A stretch of DNA of 64,000 nucleotides from Heliocidaris tuberculata (GCA_025618425.1 CM046841.1:5550883-5614882); one strand, 5' to 3'; positions 51,719 through 63,527 are shown, counted from the first letter of the stretch. Notes: a model not told the origin generated them from the sequence alone. A program made the numbers and translations.

Positions 51719-52885
51719 CTCATTTAATTGCAACCGGATTGGACATAAAACCATTGTATAACACACAGCTAGTTCTGGCATTGTAAAATTCCTAATCCAT
51801 CTTATAAAATTGTCTCCAAAATTAATATAGTCCAAAACTGAAAATAAATAATCATGTTCTAAAGGCTATCAAACGCTTTCTCAATATCTAATAAAATAAT
51901 TATTAATGTAGGCCTATGTATCAGAGAGTTTATACAAGACTTCAAACGGGAGCTCACAACTTTGGCTAGTAAATTATAGTCAACGTTCAGATAGGTCGAT
52001 AATTCTTCACAAACCATGGATCTTTATCCTTTTTTTTTTTTTTTTTTTTGAAGAAGAGTGATTATTCAACTTTTTTTTGAGATTGTGATAGAATTCCTTC
52101 TTGAAAAGAATAATTATAAAAGAGGAGTAATAAATCTATGATATCATTGAAAAAGGGTTAAATGAAATTCACAAGCCATCTTGTCCTGGATTTTTTTTTT
52201 TTTTTTTTTTTTTTTGTGCCCATATGTTCTTTAATGTGGTCCAAAGTTTATTTTTGGTTATAGGTCTGTTTAAAGCAGAAACTGAATCATCTTTTAAGGT
52301 AGGTATATTCAAAGGGGCGATAGAATCTTTGACACTGTCCCTATCCTCAAGAGATACTTCTGAACAATATAAAACTTTATTTTAAAAAATGAATTTCCTG
52401 AAGTACTCTTTTAGGATCAGTGATGATTTGCTCATTATTCGCCTTCAGTTGGCGTATAGTTTTTCTTTCATATAATATTTTAGAACCGTTTCTCTAAATT
52501 GCAAAAGTATTTAGAGCTTCTTTCTCCGTGTTCAGCCCACTTTAATCTAGGCCTTACTATAGAACCAGCAGTTTCGGTCAGTCCAGAAGTTCATTCAACT
52601 GTGCTTCTTCAGCTTCTAATTTGCTATAACTCTTGCGATTCTTCATTTGAACTATTATTTTTTTTCAATGAATTTTTTTTTTCTTTAAGTAAGGATATAT
52701 ACTCTTCAGCAAATCAAATTCTTATCTTTTTTCTTTCTACTGCAATAAATGACCAGCCATTGTAAACTTGAAGGCATCCCAAATAATATGTGGATTTAGA
52801 TGCGATTCAGCATGAATTTCCTTAAATTCGTTAATTTTGTCTTTAATGAAATTGCAAAATTCTGAGTGTTGGAAAATGGATAATA

Positions 52886-53316
52886 TTTAAAGGCCACCGC
52901 ACACCTTACGATAGGTCTGCGATCCGATTTGTGAAATAAATCGCTATGGCCTTAAATATTGGTATTTTAACAAATGAAATCTACCCTATTCAAGTTCTGA
53001 AAAGTAATATGAATACTAAGCATAGTGATTTGGTGAGTTGTCATCTTTCTATACAGGGAATAAGGGCAAAATTAGTTTCCAGTCGTAGGCAGTCGTACTA
53101 TTTTTGTGACGTCACTACGACTCAGAGCCGATTTGGCCAATCCACCGTCTAGAAAACTCGGCAAAAGCCGTATTATCGATTTTACTATCTGTATGACTAT
53201 TCAGACCCTCAGTCAAAAGTATTTTTCGTTTATAAATGAATTGTGAAATGATATTACATTTTCTTCTGAAATCGGATCGCAGACCGATCGTAAGGTGTGC
53301 GGTGGCCTTAATTTTA
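52886..53316. mobile_element. MITE with AAGGCCACCGCACACC ends
   Basis: About 43-bp inverted ends ('AAGGCCACCGCACACCTTAC', 'GGTCTGCGATCCGATTT'), one or two mismatches, flanked by TTAA-like sequence. The interior of about 340 bp is non-coding. Confidence 0.85.
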
Positions 53317-54647
53317 TGCGCCCCCGGGTTAGTGAAATTCATTTACCATCTACAAGAAAACCTTGATCAACTTGTTTTGATAATCCACTTTACCTTTCAA
53401 AAGTGTTCATATTTTGAATATATGGCTTTGCCAATTTCGTCGGAAGAGCTTTAGCTTTACTAGTGACGTCACTCTATTACTGCGATATCACCGCCTATAT
53501 TTCTCCTGAAATAGTATCAAAATGACATCATCATGCATCAGCTGACCCTGACGTCATCATTATTTACCATAATATTGAACTGAACTGTGGATAAGACATC
53601 ATTGCACTATTCGTCACTGTAATTTTGCATTTCAAGAGAAAGGGTAAGTTCTTTTTCAATTTTCTTTCAACATTTGAACGAGTGAATTCCTCAACCACGA
53701 TGTAGCCGATAGTGGTTCCTAAGTAAGGGATGTTGTTGTCGGATGTAGATTCGTTTTCTTTACCGTCAGTCCATGAGGAGTGAACATATAATTACATACC
53801 GTACTGTATTACTAGGGGGCTTAAACATGGCACCGCGGCTGTCCGCGCCGCCCGGTCATGCCGGTGCGTTTCACTGCAGCTGCGTGGCCATCTAACGGGC
53901 TAGAGATAACCTCGTACATTTGGTACTTGGTTGATAACTTCATATCCACCAAAAGAAGCCATAAAGGTAGATTGGAAGAGTGGGCCAGAGAGTTCTCTGG
54001 AAACGAGCCTGTCTAGACTTAAGTTAAAGAGCGGTCCAACCTTGGCTTGGTAATAACTAATAAGATGATTTGTGTGAAACTGAACAGTGAAACTGAAAGT
54101 GAAACTAAGCAGAAAAATGAGTAAAACAACTTGGAACGAACAATGCAACAATACTACTGTATTTTCTATCGCATGTACTAGACATATGGGGGGGGGGGGG
54201 AAATAAGATAAATATTTAAAATACTTCCTTTCAGTTTCAAATTCAGCTCCTAAAAATCTCACTATTACCTTAAAAAGTTGACTAATTAGAGAGAAAAATG
54301 GTAGTGTTTCCATTTATTATTGTCTTAGAATCAGTGCTCCCCTCACTTTACGGAGCATTATTCTATTTCACCTGTGACTCGAAATAGAAATACACTATCA
54401 AAATTACCAAATTTGTATTGTAAAATGTTAAAACTACACTTAGCAGTTATTGCTGAGATCTCCAGTTTGTAAGTAGGGTTTTCATGGGTCACGTGAACAA
54501 TTTGCGAAGGATGTGAATGTCGAAAGAAAAAATGGCAATGTCCAATATTTGTATTTTAGACTCCAAAAGTTCGCCAAAAGTTTGCTGTTTGGGCAACAGA
54601 TGCGATTAGTTCCTCTAGATCAGTCCAAACCACACTATAAAAGTTGA
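53317..54647. other. No gene; fragment of the TTAA element family
   Basis: At 54025-54125 'GGTCCAACCTTGGCTTGGTA' and 'AGATGATTTGTGTGAAA' match the left end of the element at 34085. A GC-rich spot lies at 53825-53880 and a G-run at 54187. No conserved coding segment. Confidence 0.5.
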
Positions 54648-55073
54648 ACAGTAGAGGCGCACGACCGATATTGGAGACTGTTTCCTATTTGTGAGACCAT
54701 CTCTATTATCAGAGACTTATGTCAACATTTTGCATGGCCTATTTTGGAGACAGTCTCCCATTTAGGAGACCAATTTTCTTTGTTTACATTTGGGGCAAAG
54801 GGATTACCTTGGCTAAAAATGAAAATGTGATATTAAAAGCAGATTCCTCATGAAAAAGTAACCCTTTTGACCGTCTACTTTATAAATCCACCATCTACTT
54901 TTGTTTTCATAACATTTTTTTAATGATCCACACACAAAACAAATGGGCTTCTGATTTCTGAGGGGAAAAAATTTGGCCTTGTATTTGTTGTTGGTGTTGT
55001 TTCTATTGTCCTCTTGTTAGCAAAGTCTCCAATATCAGAGACAGTCTCCCAAATCAGCCGTGCACCTCTACAG
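54648..55073. mobile_element. MITE with AGAGGYGCACGRCYGAT ends
   Basis: 'GTAGAGGCGCACGACCGATA' at the left and its imperfect inverse at the right (CAGCCGTGCACCTCTACAG). Inverted 'TTGGAGACTGT' blocks follow inward. About 425 bp, non-coding. Confidence 0.8.
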
Positions 55074-55202
55074 TTGAAACTGGAGAAAAGCGTGATATTT
55101 TTCTACTGATTCTCCTTTTTTATACTCTTTCTGTTTTTTGCTTTTCCCCTTCCAGTCAGCTTAGGGAAGCACATTCAGGACCACTTAGCTTGTTATGTCT
55201 TG

Positions 55203-55607
55203 TTAATTCGAGCGATCGCCAATAGGGTAAAAATGCCCGGATGCAGGTATCGGGGTGCGTTTGCTACATGCAATGTGGGACAGCTTTTGTGACCTAGTTA
55301 CTTCCGGAATCTGACCGGTCGGTGAATGACCCGGCGGCCGTGCATAACCTCTCAAATTAGTTTTCCAAGATACGGCTTTGTCATTTAAGTCTCGAACAGA
55401 GCCGTCCGCAGCGGGCACCCGTCGTCGCTTTCTGCCGGACGCCTCCCGGTCGCAAGGCTCAATAACGCTGTAACATTCAGTGGCTCTCCGTACTAGCAAT
55501 TCCAATTCGAGTTTGCGTTTTCCGTTGCATAGAATGCCTCTTTCTGTCAGAAAAGCTTTCAGCTGCAGAACGGTCATATTCTTGAAGTCTTGAGAAACGC
55601 TCGCCAT
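55203..55607 (-). CDS. SAP-domain protein encoded in the TIR element
   Basis: 134 codons from ATG 55607. Starts 'MASVSQDFKNMTVLQLKAFL', a SAP-like helix pair (TVLQLKAFLTERGILCNGKR, residues about 11-30), then a basic patch 'SGRKRRRVP' that could act as a nuclear signal. It ends 'FYPIGDRSN' inside the terminal repeat. The start (MAS...), spacing and SAP match resemble exon 1 of the SAP/SWIM gene at 24840. It may be a captured or internally deleted remnant of an autonomous SAP-protein element, or a small DNA-binding protein. SAP domains bind AT-rich DNA; function here is inference. Confidence 0.6.
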   Translation of the reverse strand: MASVSQDFKNMTVLQLKAFLTERGILCNGKRKLELELLVRRATECYSVIEPCDREASGRKRRRVPAADGSVRDLNDKAVSWKTNLRGYARPPGHSPTGQIPEVTRSQKLSHIACSKRTPIPASGHFYPIGDRSN

Positions 55608-55788
55608 GACAATTCTACGATTACCTTAACTTTTATTAGATAAGTTTGAAGAAAAATTCCTGAAGTGTGTACCGCGGTTACTGTAGCATCCGTATACACC
55701 GGAAGTACACAGGTCCCGGAAGTTGAATGAGAATTCGCCAAAAACGGTACATCCGGGCATTTTTACCCTATTGGCGATCGCTCGAATT
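55205..55788. mobile_element. 584-bp TIR element carrying a SAP-domain reading frame
   Basis: Perfect 39-bp terminal inverted repeats (AATTCGAGCGATCGCCAATA...; left 55205-55243, right 55750-55788). Inside is a minus-strand ORF whose stop codon lies at the outer edge of the left repeat. No clear target duplication: left flank TGTT, right flank TCAT. More GC-rich than its surroundings. Confidence 0.9.
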
Positions 55789-56149
55789 TCATTTTACTTC
55801 TCTCACTGTGTTAAACCTACACCCGGAATTGCATGATTTTTCCAGAATGAAATACTGATTTATAATGATATTAATGAAGAAGAAGCATTTATATTAAATA
55901 AAGTCATAACTACTTGAATTTTTATAATGAATATACCATTATTTTTTACCCCCTCCCCCCCCAAAAAAAAATGTTTTTGTCTTGAATTTTAAAAACATGA
56001 ATTCAGAAGTTAGATAACGTGGAATAGTGGTTAAATCAAGAAAGGCCCTATGTATTGTATGAATGAAAAATTAAAGAAAAAAATGCAATAACGTCATATT
56101 GTAAATTGTAAATGTCTATAAACTTGCTGGCACCTTGAGGCTTTCCCTG
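55789..56149. other. No gene seen
   Basis: AT-rich spacer with C-run and A-run near 55950-55968, before the satellite. Confidence 0.45.
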
Positions 56150-56437
56150 CTTGCTCATCTTTCTATCACCATACCTTACACAGCAGGGAATATGATAATG
56201 TGATCATACTCAAGCAGGGAATAGTGATGCGATCATACATACATGTAGCAAGCAGGGAATAGTAATGTGATCATACAAACAGGGAATGGTGAAGATGTGA
56301 TCATACATAGTACATGTAGCAAGCAGGGAATACATGTACATGTTGTAATGTGATCATACAGCACAAGCAGGGAATAGTGATGTGATCATACATTAGCAAG
56401 CAGAGAATAGTAAATGTTATTATACAACACAAGCAGA

Positions 56438-58682
56438 GAATATAGGTTTTTCCCATCCATTTTCGCACTTTTGTCATTCAATTTCAAAGATTTATTATTC
56501 AATTTCGTCCCGAGAAGCACGTGGAATGCAAATCCTAACTTCAATTTCGTCAATTGTCATTGTAATTCGTTTTTCGTCAAACATTTTCAAAGACATAGCA
56601 TTCAAAATCGTCAATTGTCATTCAAATTCATCCCTCCCGCTGACGGAACGCAGAATGTGAAGATCAAATTCGTTTTTGTTCACATAATTTCATGAATTTT
56701 TCATTCAAATTAGTCAGATGTTGTTGATTCTTTATTTTGAGGGTGAACCAACTTTAAGCCAACATATTTTTACTTTCTCTCGTAAATTGTATCGGTACAC
56801 ATTATTCCCTAACCGTTTGCTTTGACAATACACACGAAAAACATGGCTGCCAATCAAAATCGCCAGAGAAGACCATACAATCGCGTGTCTAATCAAGACA
56901 GGAATAGAATCATAGATGCCTTCTTTGGTGAAGACCTCGATTATCTTCAGGTTGCACAGACTCTTGGGGTCAACCGACAAACAGCCCGCTCAATGGTGGC
57001 TGTCTACCTGCAGCAAGACAGGAGGGATGCTCGGCCCAGAGGTGGACCCAACAGAGTAAAAGTCGACCAAGACATGCGAGATCAGCTGGCGGCAATGTTG
57101 GACAACAACCCCCTGCTCACCCTTACCCAGATGAATGAGGAGCTTAGACATCGTCTTCCACAGAAACCGGCGATATCTGTCAGCACCCTGGCTCGCACTC
57201 TCAACAGGATGCTGATGACAATTAAGCTAGCGGAAGATGTACCCGGAGGCAGGAATGAGCAGAGGACCCTGGATCGCCGAGCCGAGTACGCACTGTGGTT
57301 CCTCCAGGATGGTGTTCTCGGGCATTGCATTTACATAGACGAATGCGGTTTCAACATCTGGACAAGACGAAGCTACGGTAGGGCGGCCAGAGGAGAACCA
57401 GTTCGAAGGGTGGTGAACAACCAGCGCAGTGCCAACTGTAACGTCACATTCGCAATCTCTAACCAAGTCGGACTGGTCCACCATTCCGTTCGGCTGGCTA
57501 CAACAACGCTGGAAAGTTTCCAGCAATTCATTGATGAGACATGCGCTGAGGCTCGCCAAGTGATACCAGACGAGGAAAGGATCTTCCTCATCTACGACAA
57601 TGCCTGCCCTCATGTCAGTGCTCAAGTGCCAGATCTATGCTTTCGAAGACGTCATTCGCCACACCCCTCCATACTCGCCTTTCCTCAACCCTGTTGAAAT
57701 GGCTCATTCCGCGTTCAAGGCCGCTGTCAAGCGTACCCTCAGTCTTCCAGAGTGGCAAGCAAGAATTGGTGACCGTGCTGCTGCCAGAGAAGCCGGCGTC
57801 ACCCTTCAGGAATGGCGAGCGAGGTGTCTTGAGCAGGTTGCTGAGGCCAACGTGAATGCCATTACTGCAGACAAGTGCGCTCGATGGTACAATCATGCTC
57901 AGACGTACTTGGCAAGATGCCTTGCACGACAGGAGATTGAAGGATAAACGGCAGTCCAAAGTCATAACTCTGGACAGTAATTATGTCAGTGTCACCTTTT
58001 GAACTTTAACTCCTAATTTTCATGTTTTCGCATCATAATGTATGAAGCAAACTTTAATTTTTATACCCTGGAAAGCAGCAAAACATAATTATGTTATCCA
58101 TTCTTGGACATTAAATAGGCTACAACTCTACACTTAGAATTTTGTCTTTAATCATGTTTGCCTAGAAATTGTTTGTCAGTGTTTACGTTTGCGAGACGGT
58201 ACGTCTGTTTGTATCTTTGTGTACTAGGATTAAGGTGTGTTTGTATGTATGTGCGTGCGTGTGTGTCTGTGTGTCTGTGTCTGTGGTTCTGTGTGGGGGG
58301 CACGTGTGTGTATGTTAACTCCTAAATGTAAAATGTGAACGGTTACAGAAAAAAATTACATGAATGACTGAGAAATCACACCAGATAGAGATACATGTAT
58401 GAGATGAATTTGAATGAAAATTTAACGAAAATGATTGACAAAAGACGAAATTGATCCTGCTGTTATGAGTGCTGCGAGTGAGACTGGTGAATTTGAACTG
58501 TAAATGATGAAATTGTATGCCAAATGACTAAATTGAGTAGACTTTATTTGAAAATGAACGACGAAAGACGAATTTGAAAGTAAGATTGGCCTATGCCAGA
58601 CATCCCGCGACGAAATTGAAGTAAAAATTTGTGAAATTGAATGAAAAAAAATTGAAAATAAATAGGAAAACCTATATTAATA
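56438..58682 (+). mobile_element. 2.2-kb IS630/Tc1-like DNA transposon in the satellite
   Basis: Ends 'TATAGGTTTTTCCCATCC' and inverse 'AATAGGAAAACCTATA' with TA at both junctions. Subterminal DNA on both sides is full of 'TTCAATTTCGTC' and 'GACGAAATTGAA' motifs, which face inward. One transposase gene lies in the middle on the plus strand. Satellite flanks are the same on both sides, so the insertion is clean and relatively young. Confidence 0.85.
56843..57952 (+). pseudogene. IS630/Tc1-type transposase, one frameshift
   Basis: ATG at 56843 (MAANQNRQRRPYNRVSNQD). N-terminal helix-turn-helix: 'DYLQVAQTLGVNRQTARSMV' and a second paired-like part 'PAISVSTLARTLNRML'. Catalytic motifs are 'IYIDECGFNIWTRRSYGRAA' (first D), 'FLIYDNACPHVSAQV' (second D) and 'HTPPYSPFLNPVEMAHSAFK' (E). 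Between second D and E (57625-57650) the frame changes by +1: the first frame ends at about 57697 and the second is open to TAA after 'ARQEIEG' (57947). D to E distance is about 33 codons, as expected for this superfamily. One base gained or two lost explains it; programmed frameshifting occurs in some IS630 relatives but no clear slippery site is seen. Confidence 0.85.
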
Positions 58683-59237
58683 ATGTGATCATACAACACA
58701 AGCAGGAATAGTGATGTGATCATACAGCAAGCAGGGAATAGTAATGTGATCATACATAACAAGCAGGGAATAGTGATGTGGTCATACATAGCAAGCAGGG
58801 AATGGTAATGTGATCATACATACCAAGCAGGGAATATGTGATCATACATAGCAAACAGGGAATAGTAATGTGATCATACATAGCAAGCAGGGAATAGTGA
58901 TGTGATCATATAGCAAGCAGGGAATATTGATGTGATCATACAGCAAGGAGGAAATGTGATGATGTGATCATACATACATGTAGCAAGCAGGGACATTTAG
59001 TAATGGGATCATACAACACAAGGAGGGAATAGTGATGTGATCATACTTAGCAAGCAGAGAATAGTAATGTTATTATACAACACAAGCAGGGAATAGTAAT
59101 GATGTAATCATACAACACAAGCAGGGAATAGTGATGTGATCATACAATGCAAGCAGGGAATAGTGATGTGATCATCAGCAAGCAGGGAATAGTAATGTGA
59201 TCATGCAACACAAGCAGCGAATAGTGATGTGATCATA

Positions 59238-60399
59238 TTAGGGTAATTCCATGAAAATATCCACTTTTGGTGAAAAAACAAAGTTTATTTTGAACATTTT
59301 CCTTCTATGTCACTTGAATATGCATGATTTCAACTTTATGGAACAATATTCAGTTTTTTAATTTTTTGAATATTTTGACCCAAAATGGCCATTTTTTAAC
59401 CCAAAAATGAAATTACACATTTTTATGGTAAAATATGGTTAATTACATATTGAGTCATTTTTAGAAATTTCATCTGTTATAATAATAAGGACAACCAAAT
59501 CTAGTTAGGACTAAGGGGAATTTTATGTCTATATACAAAAATGTTAAAAATATTAATATTCTTCTGATTTAATGGAGGTCAAAGGTCAAATGGATTTTTG
59601 TCCCGTCTGTCACGTTTTTTAAGGTACTTTTTGCATTTACAATAAATTAGACCATTGTTTTTGAATAAAATTTTGCAGTCTTGCTCTTTGGTATGGGGGA
59701 AATTCATTTCTACTGCTAACTTGGCGGAATTTTAATTTTATGAAGATAATTATGATTCATAAAGTAATGTCCCGTCTGTCACGTTTGGCATCTACAGCAA
59801 AAATATGTATGGATGGGACTACATGAAAATTTTCTGATGGATGAAAATTAAAATCCTTTTGCTATTATATTTCATGATATTAAAGATGACCCTTTAACCC
59901 CTTTAGAACATGAGAATAAGGTATTTAATGCTGGAAATTTGATTGTCTTTAAAAATTCTATTTTGTGTACAATCTCAATGTGTCCCGTCTGTCACGTTTT
60001 TATTGTCCCGTCTGTCACGCTCACTTTTTGGCATTTTCCTCCAAAAGTAAGATGAAATTTCAAATGTATACTAGCAGGTTTCAAAAAGGTACCAACAAGT
60101 GATAACATGAATACACATATTTTGTTTCAAGATTTTCCAGTGAGGAGAGCTTAGTAGAAAAGTATCGAAGCAGAAATGGCTTGGTAAATTCATGTCCCGT
60201 CTGTCATGCTGAACTTGAAGCCCCACCCACAATTTGTGGGCGGGGCTTGAAAAAAAATTTCCCCCCATTTTGTTGACCAAACCCTATAGATCACATCTCT
60301 ACATCAAAATAAGCATCACTTTTAAATGAAATATGAAATATCAAGTAAAAACATAAAAATGTGAGGGTTGGATGTTCCGTCTGTCACGCTGGAATTACC
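59238..60399. mobile_element. 1.16-kb TIR element with repeated GTCCCGTCTGTCACG motifs
   Basis: Ends 'GGGTAATTCCATG' and inverse 'GCTGGAATTACCC' with ATTA on both sides, inside the satellite. The 15-mer GTCCCGTCTGTCACG, exact or with one change, occurs at about 59602, 59771, 59983, 60005, 60194 and 60375, all in the same direction. No ORF of interest. Confidence 0.8.
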
Positions 60400-60721
60400 C
60401 ATTAGCAAGCAGAGAATGTTATCATACAACACAAGCAGGGAATAGTAATGATGTGATCATACAGCACAAGCAGGGAATAGTGATGTGATCATACAATGCA
60501 AGCAGGGAATATTGTGATCATGCAACGCAAGCAGGGAATAGTGATGTCATACATACCAAGCTGGGAATAGTGATGATGTGATCAGACATACGGTATAGCA
60601 AGCAGGGAATAGAAATGTGATCATACATACATACATATCAGGCAGGGAATACCTGTAGTAATGTGATCATATATGTACTGTACATGTACATAGCAAGCAG
60701 AAAATAATAATGTGATCATCA

Positions 60722-61352
60722 GGCTGGGTTCACGTAGAAGTATACGGTATACGCTATTCGCTATACGCTATGCGGGCATGGCGGGTCACATAAGGTAGCA
60801 CGCGTGTCCTACTTTAATATAATCAACATGTTCTGGATCCCACAGCAGAGGCATCTGTCTAACTTTTTCTATTACCGTGTACTTGTAGTCATCAATGATA
60901 ACCTGTTGAAGAAAATCATTTGGTTGATAGAGTATAAGATGTAGGGGAGACTCAGGTTAGTTCTGTAAAAAAAGAAAAGAAAACATATTTTTTTTCTACA
61001 TTACTTATTGATATTCGAAAATAAACTTGTTTTGGACTAACATAGTAACCCTGAAGTGCTGGATAACTTAAATATTTGTAACTTACCTTATTTAACCAAA
61101 GCACACAATAAATTGTTTATAGGGAAATTCAGAACACCAGCTGCCACATCCGAACAGGATGGTATACGCTGCACGAAAATCGAACAAGCACGATTCCCAC
61201 TATACTATACTATACGCAGCTATACGGCATTTTCGAATAGTGCCCTCTTATGTGACCAGGTATTAGGAAATCCTATTGTTCGATTCAAGCTATTCGCGTG
61301 CCCTCGAAAACTTGCACCGTATACCCGAATAGTATACTTCTATGTGAACCCA
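60722..61352. mobile_element. 0.63-kb TIR element with AGGCTGGGTTCAC ends
   Basis: 'AGGCTGGGTTCACGTAGAAG' and inverse 'CTTCTATGTGAACCCAGCCT' lie at the ends; 'TATACGCTATTCG' and 'CGAATAGTATAC' follow inward. Non-coding interior. Confidence 0.85.
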
Positions 61353-61800
61353 GCCTCAACGTACATGTAGCAAGCACGTAATAATAATGTGATTATACAT
61401 ATACATGTACATAGCAAGCAGGGAATAGTGATGATGTGATCATACATAGCAAGCAGGAAATAGCAATGTGATTATGTGATCATACATAGCAAGCAGGTAA
61501 TAGTGATAATGTGATCATACATACATGTATTAAGTATAATGTGATTATGTGATCATAGCAAGCAGGGAATAGTTACATGTATGTTATCATACAAATGTAC
61601 CTGTACAGGGAATAGTAATGTTATCATACATACATTGTAGCAAGCAGGGAATAGTAATGTGATCATTTATAGCAAGCAGGGAATAATAATGTGATTATAC
61701 TTGCACATGTACTTAGCAAGCAGGGAATAGTACATGTAATTTGTGATCATAGTACATGTACAATGTTGTAGCAATCAGGGAATTCATGCATGAATCTGTG

Positions 61801-63527
61801 TACAGTATCTAGATGGGCAGTGGTTGAACAGGGATCTCAAATTTGTGCTGTTGCTTCAACTGTGACATAAAAATGTGAATCCTAAAAACATCTTGTAGCA
61901 TTTGTTATGACTTCAAACTGAAGGCCTGCTTATTTGATATATACCATTGGTTATGCCTTTATTGTGTGTCTTCACTATTGACAACTTCATGCACATTGAA
62001 TTTTCATTCTTGCATGGTATATTATATACATGTACATGTAGGTACTGTATTGCTCCTGAGGCATTATAAATGTTTTTGTAAAGTTGCTCAGTAATCATTT
62101 CATGCCTGTAAATTTGACCAGTAAGAGGTATAGTATAAGTCATAATTTCATTTTAGTCACTTAAATTGAAATTTAAAAAAAAATAAATGATACTGCCTCT
62201 CTCTATTCTTATGATCTCAAAACTAGACTAAATAACCATCTTGTCCCGATATGATCTGTATTAAAAAAATAGTATACAAATGTTGACTGCTTTGAGGGGC
62301 ACCGTCAAAACTATGGCCCCACGGTGAGCTCGCAACTGTGCTATGCCCCGAGACGACAGTCGAGGGGCATAGCACAGTTGCAAGATCACTGAGGGCCATG
62401 GTTTTAACCCTGACGCAAAAAAGAAGCAGTCAACATTTGTTTTATATGTATACTGCATCCTTCGTTAGCTCAGAAATTCATTTCAAAGACAGATGAAATA
62501 TGGTACCTTAACGTAATTCTCATCGGTCGCTCTTTCAAAAAAAATGTCGGTGTACATGTATGGTGCCGCCCGCGCGCCCTCATATCTAAATTGCCAAAGC
62601 TACACGTGTGCGTACAAAGACATAAAGGCATGAATTGGCATTGTACGTGAGAGCGGAACTATGCCTGGTCAATATTTTTCACCATACCGCCCCGCAGTCC
62701 ATAGTGAATTTCATGCCTGCAAATTTGACTAATCAGAGGCCTAAAATCTAGTCATGCGGTATATAATAGCAAATCTGTAAGGCCTGTCCAGAATGCAAAT
62801 GCCAGTATATTTGTTGCATTGTGAATGTTTAATATGACAGTGCAGAAAGCACTATTTGATGACTATCAAGGTTTACTATAAAGAGCTTCTAATGCAAGAT
62901 CCCATTATACAGTGAATGAGAGTAGATAGTGATTATCATAACCAGTAGGATTTCCTCTTCTACTCAAATATCATTTCCTTCCAATATAAATGACTCTAGG
63001 AGATTTACTGGGTAAGCCAGATGACAATTTTGTCTGATAAAAACAGGAAGAAAATCATGAATTCATTGAGCTTAATAATGATGAAAGTATTATCGTCTTT
63101 ATGATGACATAGCAATGGAACATTTTGAACAATTTTTAAAACACAAATACATGTTTTTTTTATAATTTAAAAAGATGCCATTTGCATGTCATTTTTTTGC
63201 TTGAAGTTTTAGAGATTCAAAGATGAGAAAACCCTGTATGTGATTGTGCATGACATCATTCTCATTTCAAATTGTTACTATTCTTCTTCTGACAGAATCT
63301 CTGATAGTCATAGGCTTGACCACTAGAAATGCATGTCTTCTTTGTGAATATTTACCAGTATGCACAGGAGTCAAAGAAAATGTATGATGATAAAATATTG
63401 ACATTTGAGAATATGATCCAAATCATCCAACATGTCATGATTTACATGTAGGGTGGTATTACAGCCATTTTTTAATATGATCCCCTTAACTTCATGTCCA
63501 TTTGTTCTGGGTTTTTTCTGCTTACAG
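61801..63527. other. Upstream intron or flank of the syntenin gene
   Basis: AT-rich and mostly featureless. A 36-bp segment 'TTTCATGCCTGTAAATTTGA' (62098) recurs at 62709. The hairpin element at 62270 is the only other structure. No exon recognised before 63528. Confidence 0.5.
62270..62452. mobile_element. Long-hairpin MITE
   Basis: 'ACAAATGTTGACTGCTTT' and inverse 'AGAAGCAGTCAACATTTGTT' at the ends; 'TGTGCTATGCCCCGAGACGA' faces 'GTCGAGGGGCATAGCACAG' at the centre. Nearly the whole 180 bp can fold back on itself. Confidence 0.85.

Larger units (their letters stand above)
48030..52888 (-). mobile_element. Decayed LINE (non-LTR retrotransposon), ORF2-type
   Basis: Minus-strand blocks in the expected order: 'HIIWDAFKFTMAGHLLQ' (about 52790), RT block 'ILLDIEKAFDSL' (about 51870), 'GISQGCPI' (about 51715), 'SLFADDTAW' (about 51350), 'VVKSLL' and 'RLNGLLFNFFWSNGND' (about 51040-50950), 'CNDYEEGGLRMINPLVFAHA' (about 50900-50840), 'ESKWKKLFGHQPKEDW' (about 48480) and a C-terminal 'CYFCSDFPETLEQLFCNC' zinc-knuckle-like end (about 48290). 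Frames are broken throughout. The clade cannot be fixed by eye. The 5' end is replaced by the MITE at 52888; no endonuclease part is visible. It is interrupted by three TIR elements and a minisatellite. Confidence 0.85.
56150..61800. repeat. Satellite of about 30-33-bp units (AGCAAGCAGGGAATAGTxATGTGATCATACAT)
   Basis: Blocks at 56170-56440, 58683-59238, 60400-60722 and 61365-61790 consist of units with 'AGCAAGCAGGGAATA' and 'ATGTGATCATACA'. Many units gain ACATGTACATGT inserts. Every unit carries the palindrome TGATCA. Three transposons have inserted and split the array. Confidence 0.92.

Noticed and set aside
51342..51786. NIPGLP and GILGNP repeat proteins of 112-121 residues
   Set aside because: All frames of an 18-bp minisatellite are open; the real coding context is the dead LINE reverse transcriptase.
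57227..57625. Minus-strand 132-codon frame within the transposase
   Set aside because: Antisense of the conserved IS630/Tc1-type catalytic region.
56150..61800. CRISPR-like regular repeats of about 30 bp
   Set aside because: Units are contiguous and diverged with no unique spacers, the genome is animal, and no cas genes exist here. It is a satellite.
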